In this document: in pieces, positions 36,701 through 47,048 of the stretch
Layout of the letters: each line of letters begins with the position of its first letter
How positions within the stretch are numbered: the stretch's first letter is position 1
From: Argentina anserina
Lineage: Eukaryota > Streptophyta > Magnoliopsida > Rosales > Rosaceae
Length of the DNA stretch: 64,000 nt
NCBI RefSeq assembly: GCF_933775445.1
Contig: NC_065877.1
Coordinates: 9,610,001 to 9,674,000, forward strand
Direction of reading: 5' to 3'
Notes under the pieces: model-generated
Databases searched by the model: none
What the model saw: only the letters and a program-made list of their open reading frames with translations
Told to the model about the DNA's origin: nothing
Program-made: the position numbers and the translations under genes

Positions 36701-37378
36701 TAACGAGGGTTGCTATTTCAATGAAGGCCAAGTTCAACAAGTATTGGGGAAGCTTTGAGAGTATGAATAAGGTGATCATGATAGCTAATATTTTTGACCC
36801 AAGGTACAAGCTACAGTGGGCTACAACAACAATGCAAAAGGTCAAAGCAAGTCCTCAAACAATTTCTTCAATAGACGCTGATTTGAAGAAGATATTGCTG
36901 AAGATGTATGAAGAATATAAAGGGTGTGATACAAATGACATTATTGAGCCAAATACAACTGAAGTAGCATTAGAAGGAGAGGATTTGGAAGGTCTTGATG
37001 AAATAAGCAGGGAGATAGCAATGGAGAGAATGGTTGTGCAGTCTCAATGCATAAGGAATGAGGTTGATCAATATTTAAGTGATAGATATGTCAGTCTTGT
37101 CTGCAAGGACTTTGAAATTCTTAAGTGGTGGAAAGACAATGAGGCAACTTATCCAATTCTATCAAAGCTAGCAAAGGATATATTTGCTATTCCATGCTCA
37201 ACAATGTCATCTAAGAATGCTTTCAGTTTAGGTTCAAGAGTGGTTGATCCTTTCAGAGCTTCATTGACACCGAAAACGGTGTAGGCTCTTGTTTGCACCA
37301 GTGATTGGTTAAGAGCTGATCCCCCTAACTTTTACAAAGACCCCACTGAAGAATAATTGAAGATTTACTATGAGTTGG
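33711..37378 (+). pseudogene. hAT-family (BED zinc-finger, RICESLEEPER-like) transposase, disrupted
   Basis: A leader intron seems to end at TTTTTAG just before the ATG at 33711 (donor CTG|GTAAGT near 33478). The first part, 33711-34522, holds a BED zinc finger (CTCNYCHE ... MWNHARKC) and the start of the transposase domain. The second part, from 36050, continues in the same frame with the RNase H-like region (FTITVDNASANDVVV; CACHIINLIVKDGL). The C-terminal hAT dimerisation region follows (YPILSKLAKDIFAIPCSTMSSKNAFSLGSRVVDPFRASL). Damage: a 1.5-kb solo LTR between the parts, a frameshift near 36385-36410, and a TAG at 37282 where family members usually have Glu, before ALVCTSDWL. It cannot make a full transposase. 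Confidence 0.9.
34523..36049 (+). mobile_element. Solo LTR, 1,527 bp, inside the hAT transposase gene
   Basis: The segment starts TGATAGGAG and ends GCTCTATCA, giving TG...CA ends with short inverted repeats. It is flanked by a perfect 5-bp duplication ATTGG (34518-34522 and 36050-36054). A TATA-like CTATATATACATGG near 34979 fits an LTR promoter on the plus strand. The host reading frame has the same phase before and after it, as expected for a simple insertion. No gag-pol sequence is present. Confidence 0.85.
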
Positions 37379-38201
37379 AGGAACTTGAATGAGGTTGAGA
37401 CTTGAGACTTGTACTTTTTTTTTGTTCTTTTGCAGATTATATATGAATGGAAGATTTATGTGTTTTAACATCTTTTTTTGTTTTTTTCGCATAGAACTCT
37501 TTCAATCAAGGCTTGGAGGAAGCATATGCAATAACCAACACTGGTAGCTCCAACCAAACTACTGTTTAGGCTTCATTATGAAACTCTTATGTTTATTTGT
37601 TGCTTATACTATTATGGATGTTTACTTATGTTTCAAATTATGGACAAGTTGATTTGTAGTTGTACTTTTTATTTAAAACAAGCTGATTTGTAATTGAAAT
37701 AGATGTTTGTGTTTCAGATTGTGCTTATACAAATATATGTTGGTACAACCGAATATATTGGTATACCGAGAAGGTAGTATACCGACTTCGGTAGGTGATA
37801 ATGGTAGCGAAAATCTCTAAACCAACCATAGTTGGTTGGTAAATGATAACGCCAAAATATGAGTGGTATTATTGTACCGAACCCACCCCGACCATGATAA
37901 ACCCAAATCGACTCCGATGGTCAGTTCTGGACGTTTGTTTTGTTCTGTGGACTAAACCCACGATCATGTACTCCGATTTCAAAGTCCCATATTTTCATAG
38001 TCGATTATCCCCATTTTGTCCTAATCAATGTTCACAATACCAATACGACAATTCTTCAATTCGATGACAATCATTACATATAAAACCGATTACATAAAAC
38101 CCTTAATCCAATTAGAGCTTTCCAGAATGCAGTGCCACATCGCCCCCCATTACATAAAACCCCAGCAAAACCCTCAAACAATTCCCCAAACACGCCGCAC
38201 C

Positions 38202-38727
38202 ATGCCTCCCAGAGCCGGCGACGTCGACCTGAGGTCAGCCAACAACGCAGCGTTGCAAATGGTGGTCTGCGGTGTTCTGGGCATTGTGGTTGAGGCGGTC
38301 TCTGAATGGAAGAACGCTGATAAGTTTCGGGAAGATGGCACGGCTCTGCAGAAGGCCTTGGCAACTTTCTTACTGCTCATCAAATTAGTATTCGGTGCTC
38401 TCAGCGTCTTCAGCTTCTTGGTCTTTGTGTACTCTCTGCCATCGCGCTTCAAGAGCCTAAGGTTTGTTCTATTCTCCTTCTCCTATAATGTAATGTATGA
38501 GATGAGTAATTTTCATGTTACAAAATCTGCTTGTTGTTTGATTCTGCAAGAAACTTGCATTCCACTATTTCCTTCCTCCAAATCTGTCGCCTGTATGTAT
38601 TGGTGTTGATGCTCTTCTGTGATATATTGTTTTCTAACACTTTGTGAGCTCAATCACTTGCAGTATGATAATGTGTTTCCTATGTCTCTGTGGAGCTCTA
38701 TACTTTGGAGATGTCATTCGGACTTGA
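38202..38727 (+). CDS. A4: small three-helix membrane protein of unknown function
   Basis: Exons 38202-38461 and 38664-38727 join in phase 2 (CTAAG|GTTTGT ... TTGCAG|T) for 107 aa. N-terminus MPPRAGDVDLRSANNAA. Helices: MVVCGVLGIVVEAVS (about 20-34), a second one through LLLIKLVFGALSVFSFLVFV, then the LPSRF loop and MIMCFLCLCGALYF from exon 2, ending in DVIRT. The stop TGA abuts the donor GAG|GTATGT; the third exon (from about 39161) is untranslated. It is closest to A1, whose C-terminus was lost by exon fusion. A frame open further upstream (from 38028) is probably leader. Family unrecognised. Confidence 0.7.
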
Positions 38728-39506
38728 GGTATGTCTTCATTGTCGTGTAATTGTTGTGGAGAAGGATGTTCTTCAGTAGTAGAAAAAGCATCTTATTTGA
38801 GCTGTGATGATAATGTGTGTATTTTATCGTGTGGATTGTAATTGAACTTGGACTTCTTTAACAAGGCGTAGACAATGTTAATAGAGAATGCATCTGGTTT
38901 ACACAATTTGATGAGGTTCCGAAGTTGGCTATTCTATCTCTAGTATTTGCTGTAATTACTGTTCAAGTCTAGATATTGCTCTATCATACATGTATGCTTA
39001 TTTTGTGGTGTTGTTGCATGTACTCGTATGTTTTTCTCATTCTCTTCCAGTGGATTCTATGGTGAGAAATGCATCGGCAATTGGAAAGTTGGGGGTTTTT
39101 TTCCTTAAATTTTGGGTACTAATTTCCTTCGCATAACACATCTACTGGACTCTATTTCAGGTCTGCGGGGTTTGCGATTTTGCACACTAGTATATATCGG
39201 TTAGGAAAAGATGGGCAAGAAGCAATAGATTCGGTATCTTTAGATCCAACATGATGATATATGTTAGAGCTCCAGTAGCATTGAACTTTTTGGATTGTCA
39301 CACTAGTCTAACTTTAGTTCTCCTTCTGCGCTCATCTCTGTCGATCAATTTCTGGTATTTTTTCTTGACCTGCAATGTGTGTTACTTGACTCGCTTATTT
39401 TCATCAGATGACAGGGAGCACCATTTTGTTTTTCTTGCAAACCAAACAAGCCAACCAAAGTGATCGTAGTTATCAATCTCTCTTCCTCTGATCATGTGAA
39501 AAATTA

Positions 39507-40065
39507 TCATGACCGCCTAGGCGCTAGGAGGCGGGTCATCGCCACGCTTTTTGCCTATTCGGTCATCCGTAGCGTTCGAGGGATTGGCGATCCACGACGT
39601 TCCTCGACGGTCCGTGGCGGTTAAAATCGGTGGACTTTTAAAAATAAAAAAAATAAAACGCAGTGGAAGTAAAAGAACTTCATGATGAAGATTTTATTTC
39701 GGATGATGACACAGAAGATTAGGAAAAAAAATGGATATTGAGTTTGACTCTGATACCGAAGAAGTTAGTGAATAATTTGGCGAAGAAAAATATGAGATTT
39801 AGTCTTACATTTGTTTTACAATTTACCTTTTGTTTTAATATTTTTGTATGGATTTTGAATTTAGACTATTTAAAAAATTAATATTAAACATTATAATATA
39901 TATTTTAATCATATAAATAATTTAAATATATGCATAAAATAAATAAATATTTAATAATTCGAATCTATCTGAACGCTGCCTAACTATTTAGGCACTAGGA
40001 GGTAGTTGTCCGCCTGCATACAGACTATACAGCCTAGCACTTTTTCAAACCTTGCTGTTGGTATA
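39507..40065. mobile_element. hAT-like MITE in the A4 3' flank
   Basis: The inserted block has GCCTAGGCGCTAGGAGGCGG near its left side and TTAGGCACTAGGAGGTAG ... CCTAGCACTTTTTCAAACC at its right, inverted relative to each other. The end CAAGGTTTGAAAAAGTGCTAGG (right end in reverse complement, part shown) is typical of a common plant MITE. The A1 flank near 26265 lacks this block: GTAAAAGATTATATTATGCG continues straight into GATTGAAGG. Exact ends and target duplication are unclear. Confidence 0.55.
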
Positions 40066-40231
40066 TTTGATTGAAGGCGTGAGATCACCAATCAATCTAA
40101 CTGAAGCTATATGCTTGAGTGAGGCTTAATAGTAATGTTATTCATCTATGTTTTACCCAAACCAGGCTATCAATCCCATGTTGAAGTTAGCGCTTCTGTA
40201 ACAAGATCTTTCCGTCGACCAAGTTATGAAC

Positions 40232-40385
40232 GGTGTGTTCTGGAATGGTCCAAGACCATCGTGGTCTAAATTTGTCGGATGACACGTATCAACATTTTAT
40301 TTGGACTAAAAGGTTAATCACTGTTTAATTTTTTTTTTACTTAAACGTTGGACCACGATAGTACTGGACCAGAACAGAATGCTCC
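40232..40385. mobile_element. 154-bp MITE with perfect 9-bp target duplication
   Basis: The left part GTTCTGGAATGGTCC...ATCGTGGTC is repeated inverted at the right (GACCACGATAGTACTGGACC). The flanks are GTTATGAAC on both sides (40223-40231 and 40386-40394). The sister flank of A1 near 26468 has CCAAGTAATGAGCGCCAA without an insertion. The size suggests a Mutator-type element. Confidence 0.85.
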
Positions 40386-40549
40386 GTTATGAACACCAAT
40401 GTTCTTCCTCTTGCGTGTTTAACATGTTACTTGTAGTCTGTTGTCACAATCGAGTTGCCGGAGTTGGTGAGCTTGGAGATTGAAATTGAGACGCACCCTT
40501 GAACATAAAGTTATACTTCAAATGAAATAAAATTAATTTTTAAGTTCAT

Positions 40550-41035
40550 AATATATTCCTTGACCAGAGTCCAGGAAAGGGAACGTCAGCATTGCAGAGA
40601 GCACAGAAGACCGAACCAGAACTCCTGTCCAGATACACACTAACCTGAACACGCAAAGCAACCAAGACAAGCAATACTGAGATTCTGAGAAGTAGCAGCT
40701 GATAGTGTCAGCTACCACTAGCACGCCATATCACCCAAAATACACTACATTTGGTCTTCTACGTATGGTGTACGTACACATAACACATCTTCAAATGGAG
40801 AATACAAGCAGAGAGAAATGCTTCTCCGACTCCTACTCTACCATACACATTCAATCCGCATCTAAATTCTACATTGCCTGGAGATATTTTAGAAGAGACT
40901 GAGGAACCACATATCAAGTCGCCAAAAAGGTCGCGGGGCAGATCACCAAGCAAATCACCTAAGAAATGTGCTCGCCATTTCCTGGAGATACAGGAACCAA
41001 AGTTGAGTCCGGGAAAGCTTGGCTTCAAACTCTAG
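40550..41035 (+). pseudogene. A5: broken A2-type copy fused to foreign sequence
   Basis: The leader from about 40550 to 40830 is collinear with that of A2 (CATATTCCTTGACC, AACGTCAGCAT, ACACATAACACATC). At the start codon two extra bases follow: A2 has ATGCCTCCGACTCC, here ATGCTTCTCCGACTCC, so the ATG frame ends after about 15 codons. Soon after, similarity to A2 stops and unrelated sequence follows. It holds a frame with SPKRSRGRSPSKSPKK and PKLSPGKLGF ending at 41033-41035, then a second short frame (MAHSVVEEEFNEAGSSVNAT) near 41080. Neither is recognised. Exon 2 and the third exon of this copy are missing. Confidence 0.6.
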
Positions 41036-41330
41036 GCGGAAGGAAGCCTGAGTTTTGCTAAGACCGGCAGACCTCTGACTCTATGGCGCATTCTGTGGTT
41101 GAGGAAGAGTTCAATGAAGCTGGTAGCAGTGTAAATGCTACGGTTCCTGGACCGTAGAAGGAGTAGTTACCTACGGAAACTAGGAAAGGTCCCTAAAACT
41201 CTTAGTTCGCTTTTTGCTTGTTCGATGAATGGTACATCAGAAGGGCCTCAAGTCGCACGACTTTTCGAGCTAACATCCTTAGATTATTTTGCTTTCGTTT
41301 CGCTTCGCTTTGCATTGTTATAGGGGTGGG

Positions 41331-42161
41331 CATAAAAAGTCGAAATTCCGGTCTCGTTCCGATTCCGTCCCGAAATTCATAGGAATGAGATGTGATGGAG
41401 GTCTAAAACCGTATGTTCCGTCCCGATCCCGTTCCATTTCATAATAGTGGGACGGGACGTGAGACAAATAATTTCTATCCCGTTTAGTTTCGTCCCGTCT
41501 CAATTTAAATTTCATTTGAATTTTAACCATAAAATATTTCATCATCATACATTATAATTTATGAGAACATCTTAGATGCATTTGATAAAGAAACGACTAA
41601 CTTCAAATAATGAATCTTGGACCTTGGTTCATTTCCTAAAGATAAACAAGTCTAGGTTAATTTTCTCATTAATATATGGCTCGAGTTATATGATATAAAT
41701 AAAGACGATTTGTATATTGTAAATTTCTATGAACTTAGCAATTAGAATCTATATAATCTTATATACAATATATAATTATATATGTTTCTCTTGTATGATA
41801 ACACTAGAATTTTTATGTACAATATCTATATCGCTATAATTTGAATGATTAATTTACTTTTATAATAATTAAACTCATGGTATCGAAGTAGATGATTAAT
41901 GAAATTTAGAACAATCTATATGTTTATTCTATTACAATAATTCGTAATAAAATTTTATTTATAATAAATTAAGCATTTATTATTTAAAATATGAGAATGT
42001 GGGATATGCCCGATCTCATCCCTATTTTGACGAGATTAATTCCGCGTGCGACGAACTTTTAAAAACACAAATCCCGTCACAATTCCGTCCCGAATTTAAT
42101 GAGTGAGACATGCCGTGAGATTAGTCTCATCCCGTCCTATATCGTCCCGTGCTCACCTCTA
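41331..42161. mobile_element. hAT-type MITE, CCCGTCCC family, perfect 8-bp duplication
   Basis: Ends TAGGGGTGGGCATAAAAA and TGCTCACCTCTA are inverted repeats. The flanks are CATTGTTA on both sides (41323-41330 and 42162-42169). Sub-terminal sequence is full of TCCCGTCCCG motifs on both sides. The same family is present at 51843-52384. No coding region. Confidence 0.92.
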
Positions 42162-42806
42162 CATTGTTATTTTGGACTTGTTTTTAAGTTTTTCCATACA
42201 TTTGTGTTTTAAATTTTTTCTTTGAATGCGCCATAGATTTGTGTTTAAAATAGAGTTAATTACGCTCGTTTCTTATTCTCTACAGTATGCATGTTGATCG
42301 GCCTGTCGATTTTGTTTTGGTCATATGCTTTTGCAATGGAACTATTTCCTTTACCATAGAAATAGTTGGCTTTTCTACATACACGTGGCACTGCTGTATG
42401 CAAGTAATTATGTGCCACCTGGTTTAATTTGGACAGAGAATGCCAAAAAACATTCCTATTATTAAGCTTGATTAGCATAATTTTGACTACTATAATGTCT
42501 ATTCCAGTCCACTTCTTCTTTTCAGTTTTCATTTTCATTGAAAATATTTCCTCATCTGCACCTCCTCACTCTGTTCAACCGCCTAAACCATGCGAAACAC
42601 ACATTATTCCCCTTATGTACAAAATTAAACTCCAGTAATTTCATGGTTAATTTTGGTGTTGCTCCTCCTCCTAATCAAGACCGAGACGCCTTAATCCCCA
42701 ATTAGAGCTTTCCAGAATGCAGCATTGCCACAGCATCACCCAACTACATAAAACCCCCAGTGATCCCCCACCACTATTCCCCCAAAACCCTTGACACATC
42801 CCCACC

Positions 42807-44040
42807 ATGCCTCCCGGTGCCAGAGCCGATGGTGATGCCGAGCTGGAGCCAGCATTCATAAGAGGGTTGATAGCGTTGGTCGCCGGTGCTCTGGCCTCTG
42901 TCATCTGGCTGGCCATCGATTGGGACAAGGCTGCTGAGTATCTGAATGGCACACTTGCGCAGAAGGTCTTGGCTCTCTTGTTAATGTACGTCATAATGAC
43001 ACTCTCTTCTATGAGCTTCGATAACTTCTTGCTCCTTCTGCGTCATCTCCCCCGCCGCTTCTGGCTCTCAAGGTTATACATTATGTTTGTTCTATTAATT
43101 TCATGTTCTTAAGTCTGCTTGAATAATTGGTCTCAGGAATATATCCGACTTGATGAGAGTGCTGTCTTAATCTGTGGTGATGATACACAATGAATCAGGG
43201 TCCGGTCTTTCTCTTTTAGAGCGAGAAACTTTTATGAATTTCAGACCAAAATGCTCTGTTAAGTTGTTATTGCAAGTCTCATGTTTCCATCTTTAGGATT
43301 TAACCAAAGTGACATGTTACTCTTTCCTGCAAATGCTCTGTTCACTTTCTTTTCTATTTTTTCGTTCGTTTTCTGCACTTAAATCTTCTCAATGTGATAA
43401 CAAGGGTGATGCTCTTGTGTGATATTTTCTAAGTCTTTATGAGCTTCAATCACTTGCAGGATGATAATCTGGTTCTTGTTTTTCTTATATCCTTGCGGAC
43501 TTCTGTACTACATCATTTCAATTATAAGGAGAGGTATGTCTTGCAATTGCTAATCTGCCTATGATAGCAATGAAATAGTTTGAACAAAGGATGCGGAGGA
43601 GGAGGAGGATCCGAGGATGCATATGCCTTTGAGCTGTGATACTAATAGTGTGAAATGTGTGTGGTCTTTGGGTTTTATGACCTTTATCCATGTGAATTAT
43701 GACTGAACTTAGACTTCTATAGAAAGACGTAGACAGTATTAACAGATAATACATCCTTGTACACAATCCGGTGACGTTCCTAAGTTGGCTATTAAAACTA
43801 GAAAAGACTTGCAATATCGGTTCAATTGTAGATATTATGTATCATGATTGAGTGCTTATCTTGTGTTGTTGTAACATGTAGTCGTATGTTTTTTACCTTC
43901 TCCTAGTAAATTCTATGGTAGGCATTGGCAATTCGAAAGTTTGGGCACTATCTGTCCTTCTTGCAATTTTGGGTACTGACTTCAGTTGCATAACAATTTT
44001 ACTGGACTGTGTTTCAGGGTCTGTGGGGTTTGCAAATTAG
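42807..44040 (+). CDS. A6: small three-helix membrane protein, stop codon lost in exon 2
   Basis: Exons 42807-43072 and 43460-43533 join in phase 2 (TCAAG|GTTATA ... TTGCAG|G). Helices: LIALVAGALASVIWLAI (about 24-40), VLALLLMYVIMTLSSMSF (about 54-71), the loop LRHLPRRFW and MIIWFLFFLYPCGLLYYIIS from exon 2. Closest to A3. In A3 the codon after the last residues is TAG; here the sequence reads ATA AGG AGA G before the donor. Splicing to the third exon (acceptor TTTCAG, 44018) would therefore extend the protein by GSVGFAN to a stop at 44038-44040, 120 aa in total. Without that splice it would end RRGMSCNC. Function unknown. Confidence 0.65.
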
Positions 44041-47000
44041 CACACAAGTATCGAATAGGAAAAGATGGGTGAAGAGCAAGAGATTGGGTTTCTGTTGGTT
44101 TATTAAGATCCAAGATGCTGATATATGTTAGTTCTCCAGTAGCATTGAACTTCTTGATTGGCACATTAGTCTAACTCTACCTTCTCATTATTGTACTTGC
44201 ATTGCGGATGATTTGATCAGTATCATTACTACTTGTATGAGTACTATTGTTACATATCATAGATGTACCTTAATATCTACCACAGTGACTTTTTCCCCGC
44301 CGGCCACACTAGATTTGCTTATTGCCATCTCTCGGCAGAGACAGACCCCTTTGCTTGCGACCCAAACTTCCTATAGCCTATAGGTTATAGCTATCCCATT
44401 TCTATGATATCTCTGCGAATTAATGGTTTCTGTTTACATGTAAATTGCAGGGAGAAAAAAAAACTCTACATATATACCATCTTTATGCCTTAGCAATTAT
44501 ACAACTGAATCTTAAAGTGATAGAGACCGTAGCAGGTCGTTTTCCTTTACAGAGGCAGAGGTATGTGTACGTGCGTATGTGTGTGCGAAATGGCCTTGCT
44601 GATAGCTGTGAGCTTCTTAGTGATAACGCTTCTAGCTATGTGATTCCTTCTCAGTTATTTACACCCTACTTTACTTCTCTTTTAGTTTCTGCCTAGTCCT
44701 TTCTCCTGATGCTCTTATGCCATACATTGTTGCTATATCTGACTCTTAAGAGTTCACTTTTTACGAGAAATTGTTTCCTGTTGTTTTTCTAAAGCAATAT
44801 CCTTTGGTGTTTGGAGATTTGCTCGAGGTACATTTCTCTTCAGTAGATTTTAACAAGCGATACTGAGGTTGTTTTACAGCATGTGACAAAACATTAGCTG
44901 TGAACATAATTGTAGACATGTCTGTCATCTTTTTAGTTTTATCCATGTCTGAAAAAAGATGATACTGGAATTTTATGTAGTGAAACATGGACAAAGGTTT
45001 ACATCTGATCCACACAAGGTCCAACATTTTTGGCATCTCATTTTTTCCACTAATAAAGAAACATTACGGTAAAACCTTCCTAAAACAATCCAATGCAAAA
45101 CTGTTGAAGTGAAAAGCTTGGAATCTCATTTTAGGCATTTCATTTGATAATTCTATTTCAATTATCATTTAGTATAATTGTATAACATATAATTGTGTTT
45201 CCATCTACTGAGTAAGCTTATATTGCGGTCATGTGTTGATTAAAGTCCTGGCCTACTTTGTTTTACTATTTGTTTCGTGTATTAAGCTGGCATTAGGTGT
45301 TTGATGAAAGTCCTCGCACTTGTAAAGTTGTAATTGTTTGTGTTTGTCATTTGGTTTCAGTTGCTGAATTGCATTTTCTCCCCTCTTTCTACCTGCTGAC
45401 ACTTGAGTAATGTTGAGTACTTGAGTTCATTCTTTTCTTTGGTGTAGTGTGACTCTCAAGATATAGTCTCTCCATCTCTTGGTCTCTTTAAAATTTTACT
45501 ATTTCTAATGCCTCGCTCTCTCAAGTCTCAATCACTATTTTTGCTGTGCCTGTTTCGGCATCACGAACTATCAACCACCATTTTTGCTGCGCCTGTTCTT
45601 TTGGCCGGTCATTTCTTGCATCAAACTTCCAAAGTTCTGTGCACTTTTTTTTCATTCATCTTACAACGATCATGAAAATGCGCTGCTACGTGTTAGTACC
45701 AGTCCAGTAATAGTCATCTGCTGAACTTGCATGACTTGAATGGTATATATGTGTTTGATGAAATTCTTATTCTTATTGGAGTACTGTTTTTCGTGTACTA
45801 AACTCATAGTATGTATGGTAGATGTTCGATGGAAGTCCAACCTACTTGCAAAATGACATAGGACCGTCTTACGGCATTCATATTTGCTGTGAGAAATTGA
45901 GTGTGTTTTCTATTTGCGTTTCTGACTTTGTGGTAATTCTATATTTCCCAACTATCAAACTTCTAAAGCTTCAAGACGAGGCGTCTAAATGGTTTTAGCT
46001 ACAATAGACGTCATATGTTGTCTAATTGTAGAGGTGTTGTGATTTATCTTTAATCATGATTCATGAACATGTAATGCTGCTTAAGTAATCGTGCATATTG
46101 TCACGCATCAAAAGATTAGATCTTTACTGAGCTTATTTGGACTTAATTTTTGTTTAAGGTAATGACATCTATATATTAGTCTCTTGCTTTACTCATATTC
46201 CCATAGCTGAGCCAGGTACCTGAATTTGGCCTTTACACATGTACCATCTTTATGCTTTACCAGTTATGACTTATGACAAACTGATTTCTTAAAGAGACAG
46301 AGAGTGTAGCATATCATTTTCCTTTACAGATGCAAAGGTATGGGATCGATCGATCCATAAAAGAAGGGCAGTTAGCTGCACTAGCAATTTGCTTATTTCG
46401 ACGAAAATTCTTCCCTTCACTGGGTGAAGGTTCACTTTCATCTAATTTTACTGACGTGACACCCTCTCATTCACAAATTTAGGTCAATTCTTTTATTTCA
46501 CTAACAGAATTTTGTTTGTGAGTTATTGATACAGAGTGGACACCAGTTAATAGAATGGTGGGTGAAGGTCCACTAGGTGGACTGAAGAACCTCTGTTATT
46601 TCGACCCCATTTATGTTTTTGTCAGTTATATGAAACAGATAGACAAAACAAAGCATTTTCCTTTTCTTGCAAACCAAACAAGCTAGGGAACCTAATCCCA
46701 CGAGCTACTTTCGGTTCAGGTTTTGGTGGTGCCAAACTCACCCCGATTGCCAATCTCTCCTTAGAGGCTACTCCAAAGCAAATGTTCACTCTAAAATAGG
46801 AAATGCGGAGTGTTGATTGTAAAACGGAGAGTGCAAATTTGAATTCATCTCTCTAATGTACACCAACTTTTGTTCAGGTTTTTGTAAACATAATGTAAAG
46901 TACCGAATAAATTTCAACTATACGATCAAATTAGCTTTGGAAAAGTAAGAATAATTAACAATTAATCGAATGGTATCAGTATAAAAATTGAAAACAATGT

Positions 47001-47048
47001 CAAATAATCAATTGGGTTACAATGGTAAGTGGTTTTAGCTCTAGCTGT
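44041..47048. other. Decayed 3' spacer of the array and 3' flank of the ZAT5-like gene
   Basis: Fragments repeat spacer sequence found downstream of A2. Examples are ACTATTGTTACATAT with GGCCACACTAGATTTGCT near 44240-44320, and ATCGATC-ATAAAAGAAGG with ACTAGCAATTTGCTTAT near 46345-46400 (compare 29140-29200). No intact gene is seen. Confidence 0.45.

Larger units (their letters stand above)
33041..37890 (+). mobile_element. 4.85-kb hAT transposon with dead transposase
   Basis: The left end TAGGGCTGGGCATGG and the inverted right end (…ACCCACCCCG) are hAT-type terminal repeats. The flanks ACCATGAC and ACCATGAT agree at 7 of 8 positions. Sub-terminal regions carry GGTAC/GTACC and GGTATACCG motifs. 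Inside is a BED-finger hAT transposase gene interrupted by a solo LTR. The element lies between gene blocks A1-A3 and A4-A6. Confidence 0.85.
22034..46700 (+). repeat. Tandem array of a small three-helix membrane-protein gene family
   Basis: Seven recognisable copies or remnants lie in the same orientation: A0 orphan exon 2 at 23634, A1 25221, A2 26925, A3 29795, A4 38202, A5 about 40810 and A6 42807. Introns and 3' flanks are alike too: intron ends TCACTTGCAG, exon 2 ends before GTATGTC, and the third exon starts (G)GTCTGC after TTTCAG. By protein similarity and flanks A1 pairs with A4, A2 with A5 (and A0), and A3 with A6. The block A1-A2-A3 therefore seems duplicated as A4-A5-A6. Several transposons have inserted between or within copies. 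Confidence 0.85.

Noticed and set aside
36062..37284. Intact autonomous hAT transposase
   Set aside because: A frameshift, an in-frame TAG and a solo LTR all interrupt it.
40759..41028. 89-codon minus frame across A5
   Set aside because: Antisense to the chimeric segment, starts at no supported site and has no known domain.
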